DNA from: Monosporascus cannonballus
Lineage: Eukaryota > Ascomycota > Sordariomycetes > Xylariales
DNA: 64,000 nucleotides
Assembly: GCA_004154925.1 (NCBI GenBank)
Contig: QJNS01000187.1
Coordinates: 94,484 to 158,483 of the forward strand
Reading direction: 5' to 3'
Below are positions 1 through 14,032 of this stretch, in pieces. The translations under genes were made by a program, and so were the position numbers. A model generated the notes under the pieces. The model searched no databases. It was not told where the DNA came from and was given only the letters and a program-made list of their open reading frames with translations. Each line of letters starts with the position of its first letter. The first letter of the stretch is position 1.

Positions 1-26
1 ATTAATCGTATTACCGATAGTAATAA

Positions 27-450
27 TGCGACGGCTAGGGGGTTTAACCAACTATTAAACCTTAGTCGTACAGGTTTATATCAGCAGGAATATCGTAAGA
101 ATCTGAACAATAGATATAGTAATCGTATTACGTTTCGTAATACTAAGGGTACCTTGGGTAACGATGTTATAATACAAGCTAAAGCTATCTAAATTATGGG
201 AATAATAAGCATATATATCTTTTCATAAATCCCGTTAAATCTCTTAAATTACTCCGGATCTATATGAGATAACTGCATAGATCTCGTTAAATCCCTTGGA
301 TTACTCCGGATCTATATCGGATAACTGCATGGATCCCGTTAAATCCTTTGGATCTCTTCGAATCCATATTACATAATTTCGACCTACTTAAATTCTGTTT
401 CGGTTATCGAATAACCGTTTCCGAAACCCTCCCTTAGTTAGGTTATAATA
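27..450 (-). repeat. LTR, left end of copy A (3' LTR), with internal tandem repeats
   Basis: It begins TGCGACGGCTAGG (family consensus TGTGACGGCTAGG) and ends GGTTATAATA. The first 190 bp match the other LTRs of the family. The middle (about 225-365) carries three imperfect copies of a roughly 52-bp unit containing GTTAAATCCCTTGGATTACT and GGATCTATAT. This core is not shared with the right LTR of copy A. It is 424 bp long, the longest LTR of the family here. Confidence 0.8.
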
Positions 451-1745
451 TGATTTTTCTTTTCCCTAAATCTTGCTCTTAAGATTTTTTTTGATAAGCT
501 TTTTTCCTATCCGTTACTATATCTAACCGAATCGCTAAAAATCGCAAACGTATTAATTAAAAGAAAAGGCATAACGCTTAAATTTATTTCGTTTTTAATT
601 TTGGTTTCCAAATTATACCTTATACACTTTATTTCCGCGTTAGTAATAATTACACTATATCGGATAATATAACGCGTTATTAATAATATATCCTGAAAAA
701 ATGCTATTACGATAATTTCGGTATTTCCCTTTTTTCCCTAAATAAGATTAATAAAGAAATAAAACGTTTTCGATCCGAACAACTTTTTGCCGGTTAATAT
801 TTGCGTAATATTTATTAAAAATTATTAACGATATTTCGTCGTTTAAAGGAAATGTTATTTCGGCTAAAACGCCTTTATATTTAACAAAATCTATTTCGTA
901 AAGAAATATCGAAATAATTAACTGGGGTTTTTAATCTTTAAACGAATTAAAAGAATAAAAAAAGACCGATCGCCTAATAACAGAACGCGAACGCCTAAAA
1001 ACTAAATTCCGCGCCGTATTTCCCGAATGGTCCTATTTTTCAAATTCTATTATAAACGTAAACTGGGACGTAATCATTTTTAGGGGTTCCGCCGTTATTA
1101 ATAAAAGTTTTTCAATAGGCGCTGAGCACTAATAAGATTTTTGGCGGGTTTCCAGGTATTCTCGAAATCCGGGTACTTTTTCCACCTAATTAAGTACTGG
1201 GTAAATCCGTCTTATTTTCGTATATAGAAAATTCTTTCCATTTCGTATACTTATCCGTCTTTTACCTCCATATCGTTTTATGCCGAATGCACTTTGATTA
1301 TATTCGTTATTAAGTCGAATAAGAAAACGTAAAAAATTAAATGGAATTTAATTTTTAATGGAAAGTCCAATTAATAATTATTTTTTAAGATTTTCTTAAT
1401 AATTTTGTATGAACCGATATACTTAAAATCGAATTTTTTGTTAGGTCGTTTTGTTTAAATGTTTTTAGTAATAAGAAAAACTATTTCCCTTTTTTCGAAA
1501 ATTAATCCCATTAATCTTTTTTGGTTGTAATATTTGCTTTTTTAGTTACGTACGAATTTTAATTCTATCTTTATTTCCTGGTGTAATTGTCGTAATTTTT
1601 CTAACGTAAGAATTATTTTGATATTAATTGGACCGTTATCGCGTACTTTTTTGTAAATCTTTAGCGTAAAACCAAAATTTGCATTTGCTGGTATTATTTT
1701 AATGCTTTTGTAATAGCTGGTATTATAAGCTAATTATGCGATTCG

Positions 1746-2121
1746 TATGTCGGCTAGGCGGTTTAACCAACTATTGAACCTTAATCGTACGGGTTTATAT
1801 TAGTAGAAGTATCGTGGAAATCTGAGCAATAAATATAGTAATCGTATTACGTTTCGTAATTCCAAAGGTGCCTTAGGTAACGATATTATATTGCAAACTA
1901 AAGCTATGTAAACCATGGAAATAATAAACGTATATATCCTTTTTCTTCTTAACTTAATTACTTAGAATTATACGACTGGTAGTAATTATAATAGTTTAGG
2001 ATTACCTTTGATTACTGCTAATCACTGGCCTGGCAATAATTACCGTTACGTAACCCGTAAGGTGGTCTATGTAATCCTTGTTTAACCGTTCCTTAAAGCC
2101 GAAGTTTGTTAAGTCATAACA
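1746..2121 (-). repeat. LTR, left end of copy B (3' LTR)
   Basis: It starts TATGTCGGCTAGG, the family start with a G-to-A change in the TG, and ends AGTCATAACA. It is 376 bp, the same length as the partner at 8523-8898, and shares its core containing GATTACTGCTAATCACTGG. A purine/pyrimidine-biased stretch follows, as expected of the polypurine tract read from the other strand. Confidence 0.85.
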
Positions 2122-2241
2122 CGATTTTCTTTTCCCTAAAATTTTGCTCTCAAGAATTTTTTCATTTTTTTTTCTCCGTTTAGTAAATAACCCTTTTTTT
2201 GTTTCCAGTTATGTCGTCTCGTATGTCCAAGATTCGTCGTA

Positions 2242-2373
2242 TGTTACGACCTGGTCACCCGTAAGAGCTCTAGAGTATGTATGCAGCTGTAAGCACCAGG
2301 ATGATTGCTACAATTGCGATCATTCCACCGATCTTTTGCCCTGGTGGCGTGATGGTCCGGTGCAGCCATAACA
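2242..2373. repeat. Small solo LTR (132 bp), family 2
   Basis: It begins TGTTACGACCTGG and ends GCAGCCATAACA. The flanks are TCGTA (2237-2241) and TCGTG (2374-2378), a 5-bp duplication with one G/A difference. A second copy of 130 bp lies at 42394-42523. It is much more GC-rich than the copy B DNA around it, so it arrived after that DNA was mutated or was too short to be mutated itself. A miniature LTR element (TRIM) is an alternative label. No coding capacity. Confidence 0.8.
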
Positions 2374-2770
2374 TCGTGTTCCTCGTTTTTCTACTGTACG
2401 TCAAGCTAACCTCGTAAAAACCTTTAATGAATTCGGGTACGAAAGTATGCCATATTGTTATTGTTTTTCGAAAAACTTAAAGTGTAAAATGATAAAAACT
2501 ATTTCGAAATATAAGGAATATATTAACCGAAATCGGTCTTATAATTATACCGGCTTACCACCTGTTTTGGAAAATATTTGTCGGAAGTATTAACGTTTAA
2601 AACGTAAAAAAGTATTTGCCGAAAAGCAAGTATTAAAGTTTTAACGGCTTTATTTTAAGGTTTAACGTTCTTATTAAAAAGGAATAAATAACACTTTTTT
2701 TTCTTTTATTCGTCTGCGTAAACAAAAAACGTTAATTTGTTCCAAAAATATTACTATAGTATAATATAGG

Positions 2771-2889
2771 TGTGAGATAACGAGGATGCGACGCTAGCCA
2801 CAATATCAAAAGATCAGCAATTCCAAACCCCAATTGGGATTGGGACACCCTAATCCACCTTATAAAGATTAGCTGTGCATATAATCACA
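2771..2889. repeat. Small solo LTR (119 bp), family 3
   Basis: A GC-balanced island in AT-rich DNA starts TGTGAGATAACGAGG and ends ATATAATCACA. It is flanked on both sides by the perfect 5-bp duplication ATAGG (2766-2770 and 2890-2894). The terminal TGTGAG...TCACA resembles Copia LTR ends. No other copy was seen in the window. Confidence 0.75.
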
Positions 2890-5800
2890 ATAGGCTTTAA
2901 TTATTAAACTAATTAGAAAAACAAAAACGTCGGGAACAAAAGCAATTGGAGGCCGCCGTTACGACTGCTACGTTAACGCAGGCCTCGGCCGATTGGCCCG
3001 ATATCCCGGCTACCAACTGGTTGGCCGTTAATTGAGATATGCCAGTTGTTGTTGGTAAAAATTCTGTAATAAACGTTGGGCGCCAATAAGGTTTTTGGCA
3101 GGTTCCAAAATGTTCTCGGAGTCCGGGTGCTTTTTTTACTTAATCAGGTACTGGGTAAATCCGTTTTATTTTCGTATATCAAGGATTTTTTCCACTTCGT
3201 ATACTTATCCGTCTTTTACTTTTATGTCGTTTTATGCCATATGCACCTTAATTATATTCATTATTAATTCGAATAAATAAACGTAAAGAATTAAATAAAA
3301 TTTAATTTTTAATGGGAATTTTAATTAATAAATACGTTTTGAGATTTTTTTCATAATTTTATATGTACTAATATATTTAAAATCGAGTTTTTCGCTAAAT
3401 TATTTTATTTAAATATTTTTGATAATAAGGAAAATTATTTCTATTTTTTAAAGTATTGTTTTTTTAATTGTTTTTAATTATATTATTTAATTATTTAATT
3501 AAGTACGATTTTTATTTTTATTTTTAATTTTTTAATGTAATTATCGTATATATTTTAAGATAAAAATTATTTTGATATTAATTAAATTATCGTTATGTAT
3601 GTTTTTGTAAATATTTAAAATAAAACCAGCATTTGTATTTATTAATATTAATTTAATATTTTCGTAATAATTAATATTATAAATTAATTAAATAATAAGT
3701 AAATTTTTGAATTTAATTACTTTATTTATAATTAATATAATATCGTATATAAGATTTTAAAATTTAATTTATCCATTTTATTTATTTATTTAAAATGTAA
3801 ATACGTTAAATAACTTATAATTTAGGCCGATTTATGTTATAAAGCTTGACCAAAACTTCAATACGAATATTAAACCTCTGTTTAAAATAACTTTCATTAA
3901 TACTCCGTATATATTAAAATATATGTTTCTAAAAAATATATGTTATTTATTTGATATTTATATCCTTATAGTATAATAAAATATAAAAGAATTTCGTAAA
4001 TCGGTTAACGATTACCAAAATATTATTATAATATATTGTTATAATTAAAACTTTTGATATAACAAATTTAATAATAAAATCGAATATAATTAATTATTAT
4101 AGTTACTGTATAACTAATAATAACTGTAATTTTTTATATAGCTTATATCGTCGAGATTTGGTTTTAACGTAAATATTGTATTATTATATAATTTTTTATA
4201 TCGTTAAATTTATTCTAAAAAAGGAATATATGCATTAAAACCGTTTTAAGGTTTTATGAATCCCTAGAAATACGTATAACTAATATTTATATATATTTTA
4301 TATTAAATCTTTCCAGTATTTTTTTAAAGTTTATATCTTATATATTTTTAATCTTTTAAAAAACCATACTTATATAATTAAATCTTTTAATATATATCAA
4401 AAGATCTTATTTAAAATGTCGTAATTTATCGCGGCGGTAAATATCTTTTTATAATAATATCGAAAATTATATAGCTAGTTTTAACCAATTTTCTTTCGAA
4501 ATTTAATTATTTATTTAAAATATTCATTTTATCATCTTCTAAATTTTTCTTATAAATAATAACGAAAGCGAAATTCCCCAATTATTCCTTATAACGAAAT
4601 TATCGTCCGATAAATTTTTTTAATCATAATAAATAGGGTAAAATTTTAATAATTTATATAAATTTTATCCTAGTATAAATTTTCTTTTAGAAAATGTTTA
4701 GAGTTTTGAAATACTATAATAATAATTATAAATGTAGTATTTAAAATGCCGCAATTAAATTTGGCTTTTTCTAATTCATATAAAAAAATACAATATGGTA
4801 TAATTTACTTTAATTATTTCGTTATCCGATTATTACGTTTAATATATAATCGCAATATCTGTTTTTACATTAACCGAATAATTTAAATCGTACATAATTA
4901 ATATTAATTCGTTAATAATTATATTCTTAAGATTCTAAGTCGCTCTTTTCATATTTAACGTTCATTTAAACTTTTTTTCGTAAAGTTTATTAAAGATATA
5001 GTTGTTTTATTAAAATTTCGAATAAAGTTTCTATAATAATTAGCAAATTTAAAAAATATTTAGACTTTTTAATTATTATTAATATTGGGTATGTTATAAT
5101 TATAACGATTTTCTTAAATTTTATATTAGTATATCTTAAAATAAAAATATGTTAAAATATTTTATTATTTATTCATAAAATTAACTGTTTTCTGCATTAA
5201 TAAATACTTTTACGTTTTATAAACCTTAAAAAACTTTATAAATATATCCTGTATATACTTTTTCCGTTTTTTTAAAAAAATAAAATATTATCAGAAAAAC
5301 GAATAACAAAAATATTAAGATATTTTTACAATATACAATTTATTATTCGTTAAAAGACTATGAGTACATTCGTAAATTTAATTAATATAATTAAATATTT
5401 AAATAATCCGTATTTCATTTTAAAAATTATTTTCTATTCGTATCCTTTTTTAATATTAATAAGGTTATATTTATTTTTAAAATCGAATGTTATAAAATAT
5501 TTAATTTCGTAAAATTTGTTTTTTATTTCCGTTATTAAAAATAATAATATTCGATTTTTAATAATAATATTATTTAATTATCAATGATTAATCATAAATC
5601 GCAATTCTCCATTTTTCGTAGATACGAAAATATAAGGTATATTATTAATAACTTCGAAATTCGAATTAATTTTTTATAGCCGATTTTCTAGGTATTTTCT
5701 AACCGTATGTAATTCGTTTCCATTAAGGTTATAAATAAGGTAAAATTTCGTTAAAAATCTTTTTTTAAAAATTATCTTATAATTTTACTCGCTATATTTT

Positions 5801-8522
5801 AGTAATTTCGTATCAAATCTTTTCTTAAAAAGTCACTTATATTTATAATAATAGAGTAATATATTAATTAAAAATTTTAATTTGTAAGGTTATTATTTTA
5901 AATCGTTATTTAATTACTTTAATTCCTCTTTAATAATAATAACGATACATCGTATTTTTCTTTAATATCCGTTTTGTTTTATTTTATCCCTTTGGGTAAT
6001 AAAATTTTTATTATATCCTTATATCTGCATTTATCGTTATTATCGATCAAATATTAAAATCTTAATTTCTTTTTTTGTTTATTAAAAGAAACAAAATAAA
6101 TTTTACTTAATTAATTTTTCCATTAATTAAATTTTCGTATTAATATATCTATAATAATCTTAAGATTATATCGTAATTCCTAACTAAAAAGATATCGAAA
6201 TTAATTATTTAATATCGCTTTTAAATAAAATTTTCAAAAAATTAATTTTGCATATAACTTTTCGGTTATTGTAAGCAAATTCTTAATTTTCGACATTTGT
6301 CGTTATATAAGGTTTTAACTTATATTTTTATTTTAATTTAAACTTATTGATTATATTTCATATAATATAATTCCTGACTAAAATTCCGTAATCCACTATT
6401 ACGGTATATCGATACCTTTTTATTTGTATATATATAAGGTAATAAAGTTATTTACGGCTTTTATTATGATATTTAAAGCCTTTCGCAAAAATTCTATTTA
6501 ATTTCTTTAGGTTTTGTTATCTTGTAACCTTCATACAGATAACTTTTTTTAATTTTTATTAGAATTTATTACACCTTATTTATATTTTTTCGTTCAATAT
6601 ATTAAGTTATTATATTTATCGTTATTACCGGCGTATTATTTCTTTGAATTGGATTAATTATTTTTAATTTTGTTATAATTCCTTTCCCTATCCAATAAAT
6701 TATTTTCTTATATTTACAATTATATTCTATTATATATTATTCTAATTATCGTTTTAAAAATCTTTTATAAATTAACGTATTTTTTAATAACCTTTTTTTC
6801 GTAAAGGTTTATAATCAATACTAATTAAAAATAAAAATCCGTAATAATCTTTTAATAATATTTTTTCATTATGCGTCAAAATAATTCCTTTTCCGCTTAG
6901 TAATTGTATTACTGGTAATACTAAAAAGGGTTTTTTTACTGGCATTATTTTTTTTCGGGTCAGCTTTTTATTTCGGCTAATTATTAAACATTTTTTAAGT
7001 TTATAATTTGAAAATATCGATATTATTATTTATCGTTTTTATTATTTTCGGTACAATTTAGAAAATTAGATTATTTATAATATACATAGGTAATCCGTAC
7101 ATAAACATATTATTTTCTTTTTTCGTAATCTGAATATTTTTATTATTAATAATATATAATATATATTTTGCTATATCGTTTAAAAATTCCGGAACACATT
7201 TTGTTTATTTAATTCTAATATTTATGTAATTATTCTTATAATATTTCTTATTATATTCTCGATATTTATTAAGTTAGTGTTCTGGCTTTTTATATTCCTT
7301 ATTAAATTTTTCGTTATGGGACACCGGGTATATACTTAAGCTAAATTATGTTAATAAATTTACTTTAATCCCTTTAAATTTTTCTAGATTATCCTTTAAA
7401 TATACGTTTTTAATTATCTTAACGAGGTTTTTTAAATACCTTATGTTATGTTACCTTATGTCTTATTTTATTACAATTATAATATTTAATTTGGCTTTAC
7501 TTTTTTCCATAAATAATTTTTAATTCTATAAATCTTGATTTTATGCTATAAAATATATTACTATATCGAAAAACGTTAATATTAGTTATGTATCGGGATT
7601 TATTATTATCTTTTCCTTTAATACCTTTAAGACGTTATACGTATTGTTGATCGTTAATCTTAACTGCTATAATGAAATAATTCGACAAATACTTAGGCCG
7701 ATTAATTTTAATATTCTTTTTTTATATTTTTTTGTTTAGGCCGCTCAAAGATTTAACTATTAATACTTTTTATCCTTAATTTAATTTATTTACTAATTAA
7801 ATTAACGTATTGCTATAATTAAATACTAATTCTTTTTATTACAATTATTAAATTTATATTTCGGCTTTTATTTTTTCGTTTATTATTCAGAAAACGTTCG
7901 TTAATACTTATTCGAATCATTTATAATCGTTATAAACTTATATTACCTTTAAGTTTCGTTTTTCGATTAATAAAATAACGTACGTTTTAATAACGGGCTT
8001 AAATTAAATAATTATATTTTCGGTAAATCGTTTAATTACGAATTTAATTCGTATAATAAACGTAATAAATTAAATAAGAAAATACTTAAAATATATTCGG
8101 TATTAAAATAAAAATAATTATAAGTTAATTTAAATTCCGTTAAAAAGTTCTAGCTTTAAGGGTTTAAAAATTTCTTATAATTTTTTAGTAAAATTCAGCT
8201 AAATAACCTAACTTACTTAAAAAATCTTCTTAATTTCGAAAACTTTTTTTTCCCTTAAGCTTCTTATAAACGGCTTAAAAGGACGTCGTAAGGTTATTAT
8301 TTTCTCTTTTAAGCTAAAGAATATACTTATTTATAACATCAAGTCGTCAAAGAACCTTTTCGCAAAAAAAACGAGACTTTTCCTTTTTCTCCTTAGATTT
8401 TATTCTAATATCCAAATAATCAAAAACCTGGTAAATAGGCTATTCCGGCTATTTGCTAATAAATATAACGTTGGCGATATTGCTGAAAATATAACGGTAC
8501 TACTAAATAGAAATTTGTGACG

Positions 8523-8898
8523 TATAAGGGCTAAACGATTTAACTAATTATTAAACTTTAATCGTACAGGTTTATATTAACAGAAATATCGTAAAATTAT
8601 AAGTAATAAATATAATAATCGTATTACGTTTCGCAATTCTAAAGAAGCCTTAGGTAACGATATTATATTACAAATTAAAATTATTTAAATTATGAAAATA
8701 ATAAGCGTATATATTTTTCTTCTTTTTGGCTTAATTACTTATGATTATATGGCTGGTGGTGATTATGATTACTTAAAATCACCTTTGATCACTGCTGATC
8801 ACTGGCTTGGCAATAATTACCGTCACGTAACCCGTGGGGTGGTCCGTATGATCCTTATATGACCGTTCCTTAAGGTCGAAGATTGTTAGGTCGTAACA
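8523..8898 (-). repeat. LTR, right end of copy B (5' LTR)
   Basis: It is read from TATAAGGGCTAAACG to GGTCGTAACA, 376 bp. The core has GATCACTGCTGATCACTGG and matches the left LTR of copy B. The internal sequence next to it (8516-8522) repeats the motif TGTGACG, which can mislead the placement of the LTR edge by 7 bp. Confidence 0.8.
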
Positions 8899-11800
8899 AT
8901 TAGTAACTTTTTAACCCAGTTATTCTATTTGTAATTGATATAATATCGTAAGTAGGCTTTTAAGGTTTGCTTTATTCGTTCCATTTATCCATCCGTTTAT
9001 GGTTTAAATACATTAGATATCTTATGATTTAAGCCGATTTATACTATAAGGCTTTACAAAATTTAAATACGAATTTTGATCCTTTATTTAACATAATTTC
9101 CATTTATAATCCGTATATATTAAAGATATATCTAAAACAAAATATATGCTATTTATTCAGCATTTATATTGTCGTAATATAATGAAAAATAGGAAAATAT
9201 TTTGAATAGATTGACGATTAAGAAAATATTATCGTAATATATTCCCGTAATTGGATTTTTTAATATTGAAAATTTAATAATAAAATCGAATATAATTAAA
9301 TATTATGATCGCTTTATAACTGATACTAGTTATAATTTTTCGTATAGTTTATATCGTCGAGATTCCGTTTTAATGGAAATATCGTATTGCCGTATAACTT
9401 TTTATACTATTAATTTTATTTTAAGAAAAAAATATGTACGTTTATACCGTTTTAAGATTTTATAAATCCCTAGATATCCGTATAACTAATATTCGTATAT
9501 TTCTTATACTAAATCATTTTAATACCTTTTTAAAATTTATATCTTATTTATTTTTTAGTTTTCTGAAAAATTATCGTTATATTACAAAATTTTCTAATAT
9601 TTATTAAGAGGTATTGCCCGAATTATTTTAATTTATTACGGACGTAAATATCCTTTTATAATAATATTGAAAATTATGTGACTAATTTTAATTAACTTTT
9701 CTTTAAAATTTAGTTACTTATTTAAAATATTTAGTTTATTATTTTCTAAACCTTTTTTATAAATAATAACGAAATCGAAATTCCCCAATTTTTTCGTATA
9801 ATACAATTATCGTTTTATAAACGTTTTGGTCATAATAAATCGGGTAACATTTTGATAATCCGTATAAAATTTAATTTAATATAAATTTACTTTTTAAAAA
9901 ATATTTAAATTCTCGAAATACCATAATAATAACCCTAAATTCCTTATTTAGGATACCGTAATTAAATTCGATTCATTTTAATTTGTACGAACGGAATATA
10001 ATAAGAAATAATTTATTTTAATCATATCGTTATTTGATTATTACGTTTAACGCGTATTTCGATATATCGGTTTTTAGTTTAACGCGACGATTTGGATTAT
10101 ATATAATTAATATTAGTTCGTTAATAAATGTATCCTTAATATTTTAAAATACTTTTTCCATATTTAACATTTATATAAATCTTTTTATAAGGTTCGTTAA
10201 AGGTATAATTATTCCGTTAAAATTTCGAATACACTTTTTATAATAATTAGCATATCCAAAAAATATTTATATCTTTTTAATTCTAACTAACGTTTAGCAT
10301 TTTATAATTATGATAATTTTCTTAAGGATTATTTTAATATATTTTAAGATAATATTTTATCTCAGATATTTCATTTTCTATTAATAAAATTAGCCGTTTT
10401 TACGATAATAAATAACTTTACGTTTTATAAAATTTAAAAACCATTATAAATATATTTTATATATGCTTTTTCCGTTTTTAAAACAATAAAAATATCATCG
10501 AGATAATAAACGATAAGAATATTAAGATATTTTCGTAATATATAATTTCTTATTCGTTAAAAATTTATTAAAACGTTCGTAAATTTTATTAATATTATTA
10601 AATATTTAAATAATTCGTATTTTATTTTAAAAATTATTTTTTATTTGCATCTTTTTTTAATCTTAATAAGATTATATTTATTTTTAAAATCGAATATTAT
10701 AAATTGTTTAATTCCGTAAAATCGGTTTTTTATTTCCGTAATTACAAATAATGGTAGTCGATTTTTAATAATAATATCGTTTAATTATCGATAATTAATT
10801 ACAAATCGCAATTTTTTATTTTTTTTGAAGTGGAAAAAATAGAAGGTATTTTTGCTAATAATTTCAAAAATTGAATTTATCCTTTTTATAATTAATCTTT
10901 CAGATATTCTTTAAACGTACGTAATTTATTTCCGTTAAAGTTATAAATAAGGTAAAACTTCGTTAAAAATCTTTTTTTAAAATTTATTTCATAATTTTAT
11001 TTATTATATTTTGATAATTTTGTATCGAAATTCTTTTAAAGAGCTATTTAGGTCTATAGTATTATAATATTATATTAACTAAACTTTTTAATTTTTGGGA
11101 TTATTATTTTAAATCGTTATTTAATTATTTTAATTTTATTTTAATAATAGTAACGATACGTTATATTTTTCTTTACTGTACGTTTTCTTTATATTTTATT
11201 CCTTTAGGTAATAAGGCTTTTATTATATTTTTATATTTAAATTCCTCGTTATTATAGACTAAATACTAGAATTTTAATTTCTTTTTTTTTCGTTTATTAA
11301 TAAAAAGTAAAATAAATTTTACATGGTTAATTGTTCCGATAATTAAAATTTCATATTAACATATTAATAATAATCCTGAAATTATATCGTAATTCTTTTA
11401 AAAAAAATAACATCGAAATTAATTATTTCAAATGGTTTTTAAATAAAAGTTTTAAAATAATTAATTTCGCATATAATTTTCTCGTTATCGTAAGCGAATT
11501 CTTAACTTGTCGCATTTATCGTTATGTAAAGTTTTAATTCATGTTTTTATAATAATTTAAACTTATTAATTATATTTAATATAATATAATTCCCTCCTAA
11601 CATTCCGTAATTTACTATTAGAGTATATTAATGCATTCCGATTTATATATTTCAAATAATAAGGTTATTCACAGTTTTTATCGTCGTATTTAAAACCCTT
11701 TTTGGAAATTCATTTTAATTCTTTTTAATTTTCGTTATTTTGTAACGTTTTTATAAAAAAACGTTTTTTGATTTTTGCTCGAATTTATCGAACTTTATTT

Positions 11801-13717
11801 ATATTTTTTTCGTTTAATACGTTAAGCTATTATATTTATGATTATTTCCGGCGTACCTCTTTTAAGTTATATTAATTAGTTTTAATTTTGTTATAATTTT
11901 TTTCTTTATCGAATTTATTATGTTGTTATATATATAATTATATTTTATTATATGTTAATTTAATTATTATTTTGAGAGCTTTTTATAAATTAATATATTT
12001 TTTTTCTTAATAATTTTCTTTTCGTAAAGGTTTATAATAAATAGTAATTAAAAATAAAAATCTGTAATAATTTTCTGGCAGTATTTGTTTATTATATGCT
12101 AAATTTATTCCTTTTCTGTTTAATCATTATATTAGTAATAATAATAAAAAGAGCTGTTTTACGGGCATTATTTTTTTCGGATTAATTTTCTGTTTCGGCC
12201 AGTTACTAAACCTTTTTGAGATTATAGTTCGAAAATATCAGTATTATTATTTATCGTTCTTATTATTTTTGATACGGTTTAAAAAATCGAATTCTTTATA
12301 ATATATACGGGTAATCCGTCCATAAATATGCTATTTTTATTTTTCGTAATCGGGATATTTTCGCTATTAATAATATATAACATACATTTTCCCCTATTAA
12401 AAAAGGATTCCGGAATAAATTTGTTTTATTTAATCCTAATACTGGCGTAATTATTTTCATAATGCTTTTTATTATGTTCGCAATATTTATTAAATTAAAT
12501 TTCTGGCTTTTTTTATTTTGTGTTAAATGTTTTGCTATAAGGAACCTGGTATATATTTAAGCTAAATTATGTTAATAAATTTGCTTTCGTCCTTTTAGCT
12601 TTTTCTGCATTATGCCTTAGGTACCGATTTTCAGTTATTTTAATAGGGTTTCCTAGGTGCTTTATATTATAATACCTTATATTCTATTTTGTTTTAATTA
12701 TAACATTTAGTTTAGCTTTAATTTTTCCTTTTAATAAGTTCTAATTCTATAAGTTCTAGTTCTATGCCGTAAAAAATGTTATTACGCTAAAAAGTATTAA
12801 TATTAATTACGTATCGAGATTTATTAATATTTTTAATACGCCATATATATTATCGATCGTTAATCTTAACTGCCATAATAATATAATCCGACAAATAATT
12901 AGGCTGATTAAACTTTAAAAATCTTTTTATATTTTTTTATGCCGTCGAAAACTTTATTTATTAATATTTTTAATTTTTAATTTAATTTAACGGCTAATTA
13001 AACTAATATACTGTCGTAATTAAATATTAAACTTTTTTATCGTAATTATTAAATCTGTATTTCGATTTTTATTTTTTTATTTATTATTCCGAAAATTTTC
13101 GTTAATATTTATTAGAATTATTCATAATCGCTATAAATTTGCACCATTTTTAGGTTTTTGTTTTTTAACTAATATATTTTCTTATAATGAATTTTAACCA
13201 AATCACTACATTTTTAATAAATTTTTTAATTGCGAACTTAATTCATATAATAAACGTAATAAATCAAATAATAAATAACTCAAAATATATTTAGTATTAA
13301 GTTAAAAATAATTATAACTTAATTAAAATTCCGTCAAAAAATTATTGTTTAAAAAGCTTAAAAACCTTTCTTAATTTCTTAATAAAATTCAACGAAATAA
13401 CCTGGCTTATTCGAAAGAATTTCTCGGTTTCGAGAATTTTTTTCTTTTTTCTTAAGCTTTTTATAGGCGGCTTAAAAAAACGTCGTAAAATTATTATTAT
13501 TTCTTTCGAGCTGAAAAATACGTTCATTTATAATTTCTAGGCGTTAAAAACCTTTTCGCAAAAAAACAAAATTGTTTCTTTTTTTTTCTGATTCCATTCC
13601 AATATTCGGATAATTAAGGACCTGGTAAATAGGCTGTTCGGGTTGCTTACTGGTAAACATAATGTTAATCGATATTGCTCAGAATTTAATGGTATTACTG
13701 AATAAAAGCTTATAACG

Positions 13718-14032
13718 CATAACGGCTAAGGGGTTTAACAAATTATTAAACCTTAATCGTACGGGTTTATATTAACAGAAATATCGTAAAAATTTAAGCA
13801 ATAAATATAATAATCGTATTACGTTTCGTAATTCCAAAGGTACCTTAGGTAACGATAATATATTGCTTATATCTGCTTAACCGTACTTAGTGATCTTTTG
13901 CTAAACGGTTACTTAGTGCTGATCAGTCGTACTCAGCAGATCTTTGCTAAGCACCCATCACGTAACCCGAAAGGTGGTCCGTATCATCCTCGTTAACCGT
14001 TTCCTGAGGCCGGAGCCTGTCAGGTCGTAACA
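13718..14032 (-). repeat. LTR, right end of copy A (5' LTR), bordering gene island 1
   Basis: It runs from CATAACGGCTAAGG to CAGGTCGTAACA, 315 bp. The first half is heavily A/T-converted, while the last about 150 bp are almost unmutated and include a core with TGCTGATCAGTCG and TTTGCTAAGC. GC-balanced gene DNA begins directly after its last base, so this LTR end is the compartment border. The core differs from that of the left LTR of copy A and resembles those of copy E. Confidence 0.8.

Larger units (their letters stand above)
1746..8898 (-). mobile_element. Ty3/Gypsy chromovirus copy B, nested in copy A
   Basis: This is a full-length minus-strand element with two 376-bp LTRs (1746-2121 and 8523-8898). 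It is flanked by ATTCG (1741-1745) and ATTAG (8899-8903), a 5-bp target duplication with one mismatch. The chromodomain relic lies at about 3078-3185 on the minus strand, followed rightwards by integrase, RNase H, reverse transcriptase and gag remnants up to about 8500. All frames carry many stops. Two small solo LTRs (2242-2373 and 2771-2889) sit in its 3' non-coding part; without them and their duplications it is 6892 bp. It inserted into the integrase region of copy A. Confidence 0.85.
27..14032 (-). mobile_element. Ty3/Gypsy chromovirus copy A (RIP-mutated, split by copy B)
   Basis: This is a minus-strand LTR retrotransposon in two pieces, 27-1745 and 8904-14032, with copy B between them. 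On the minus strand at about 1118-1225 the end of the integrase reads YLIRWKKYPDFENTW, a chromodomain with its aromatic residues, which marks the chromovirus branch of Gypsy. The sequence left of copy B runs on smoothly to the right of it when compared with the same stretch of copy C near 29960-30000. Removing copy B and one target duplication leaves 6848 bp. Stops occur in every frame and the DNA is very AT-rich, so the element is dead. The two outer LTRs have different central segments and no matching 5-bp flanks (AATAA on the left, TAGAG on the right), so the ends may be recombinant. Confidence 0.85.

Noticed and set aside
2144..13527. Open frames in the AT-rich block (2144-2371, 3076-3280, 13342-13527)
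   Set aside because: They lie in mutated retrotransposon or solo LTR DNA, are short, and have Ile/Lys/Phe/Asn-rich composition. 3076-3267 is the chromodomain region read on the wrong strand.
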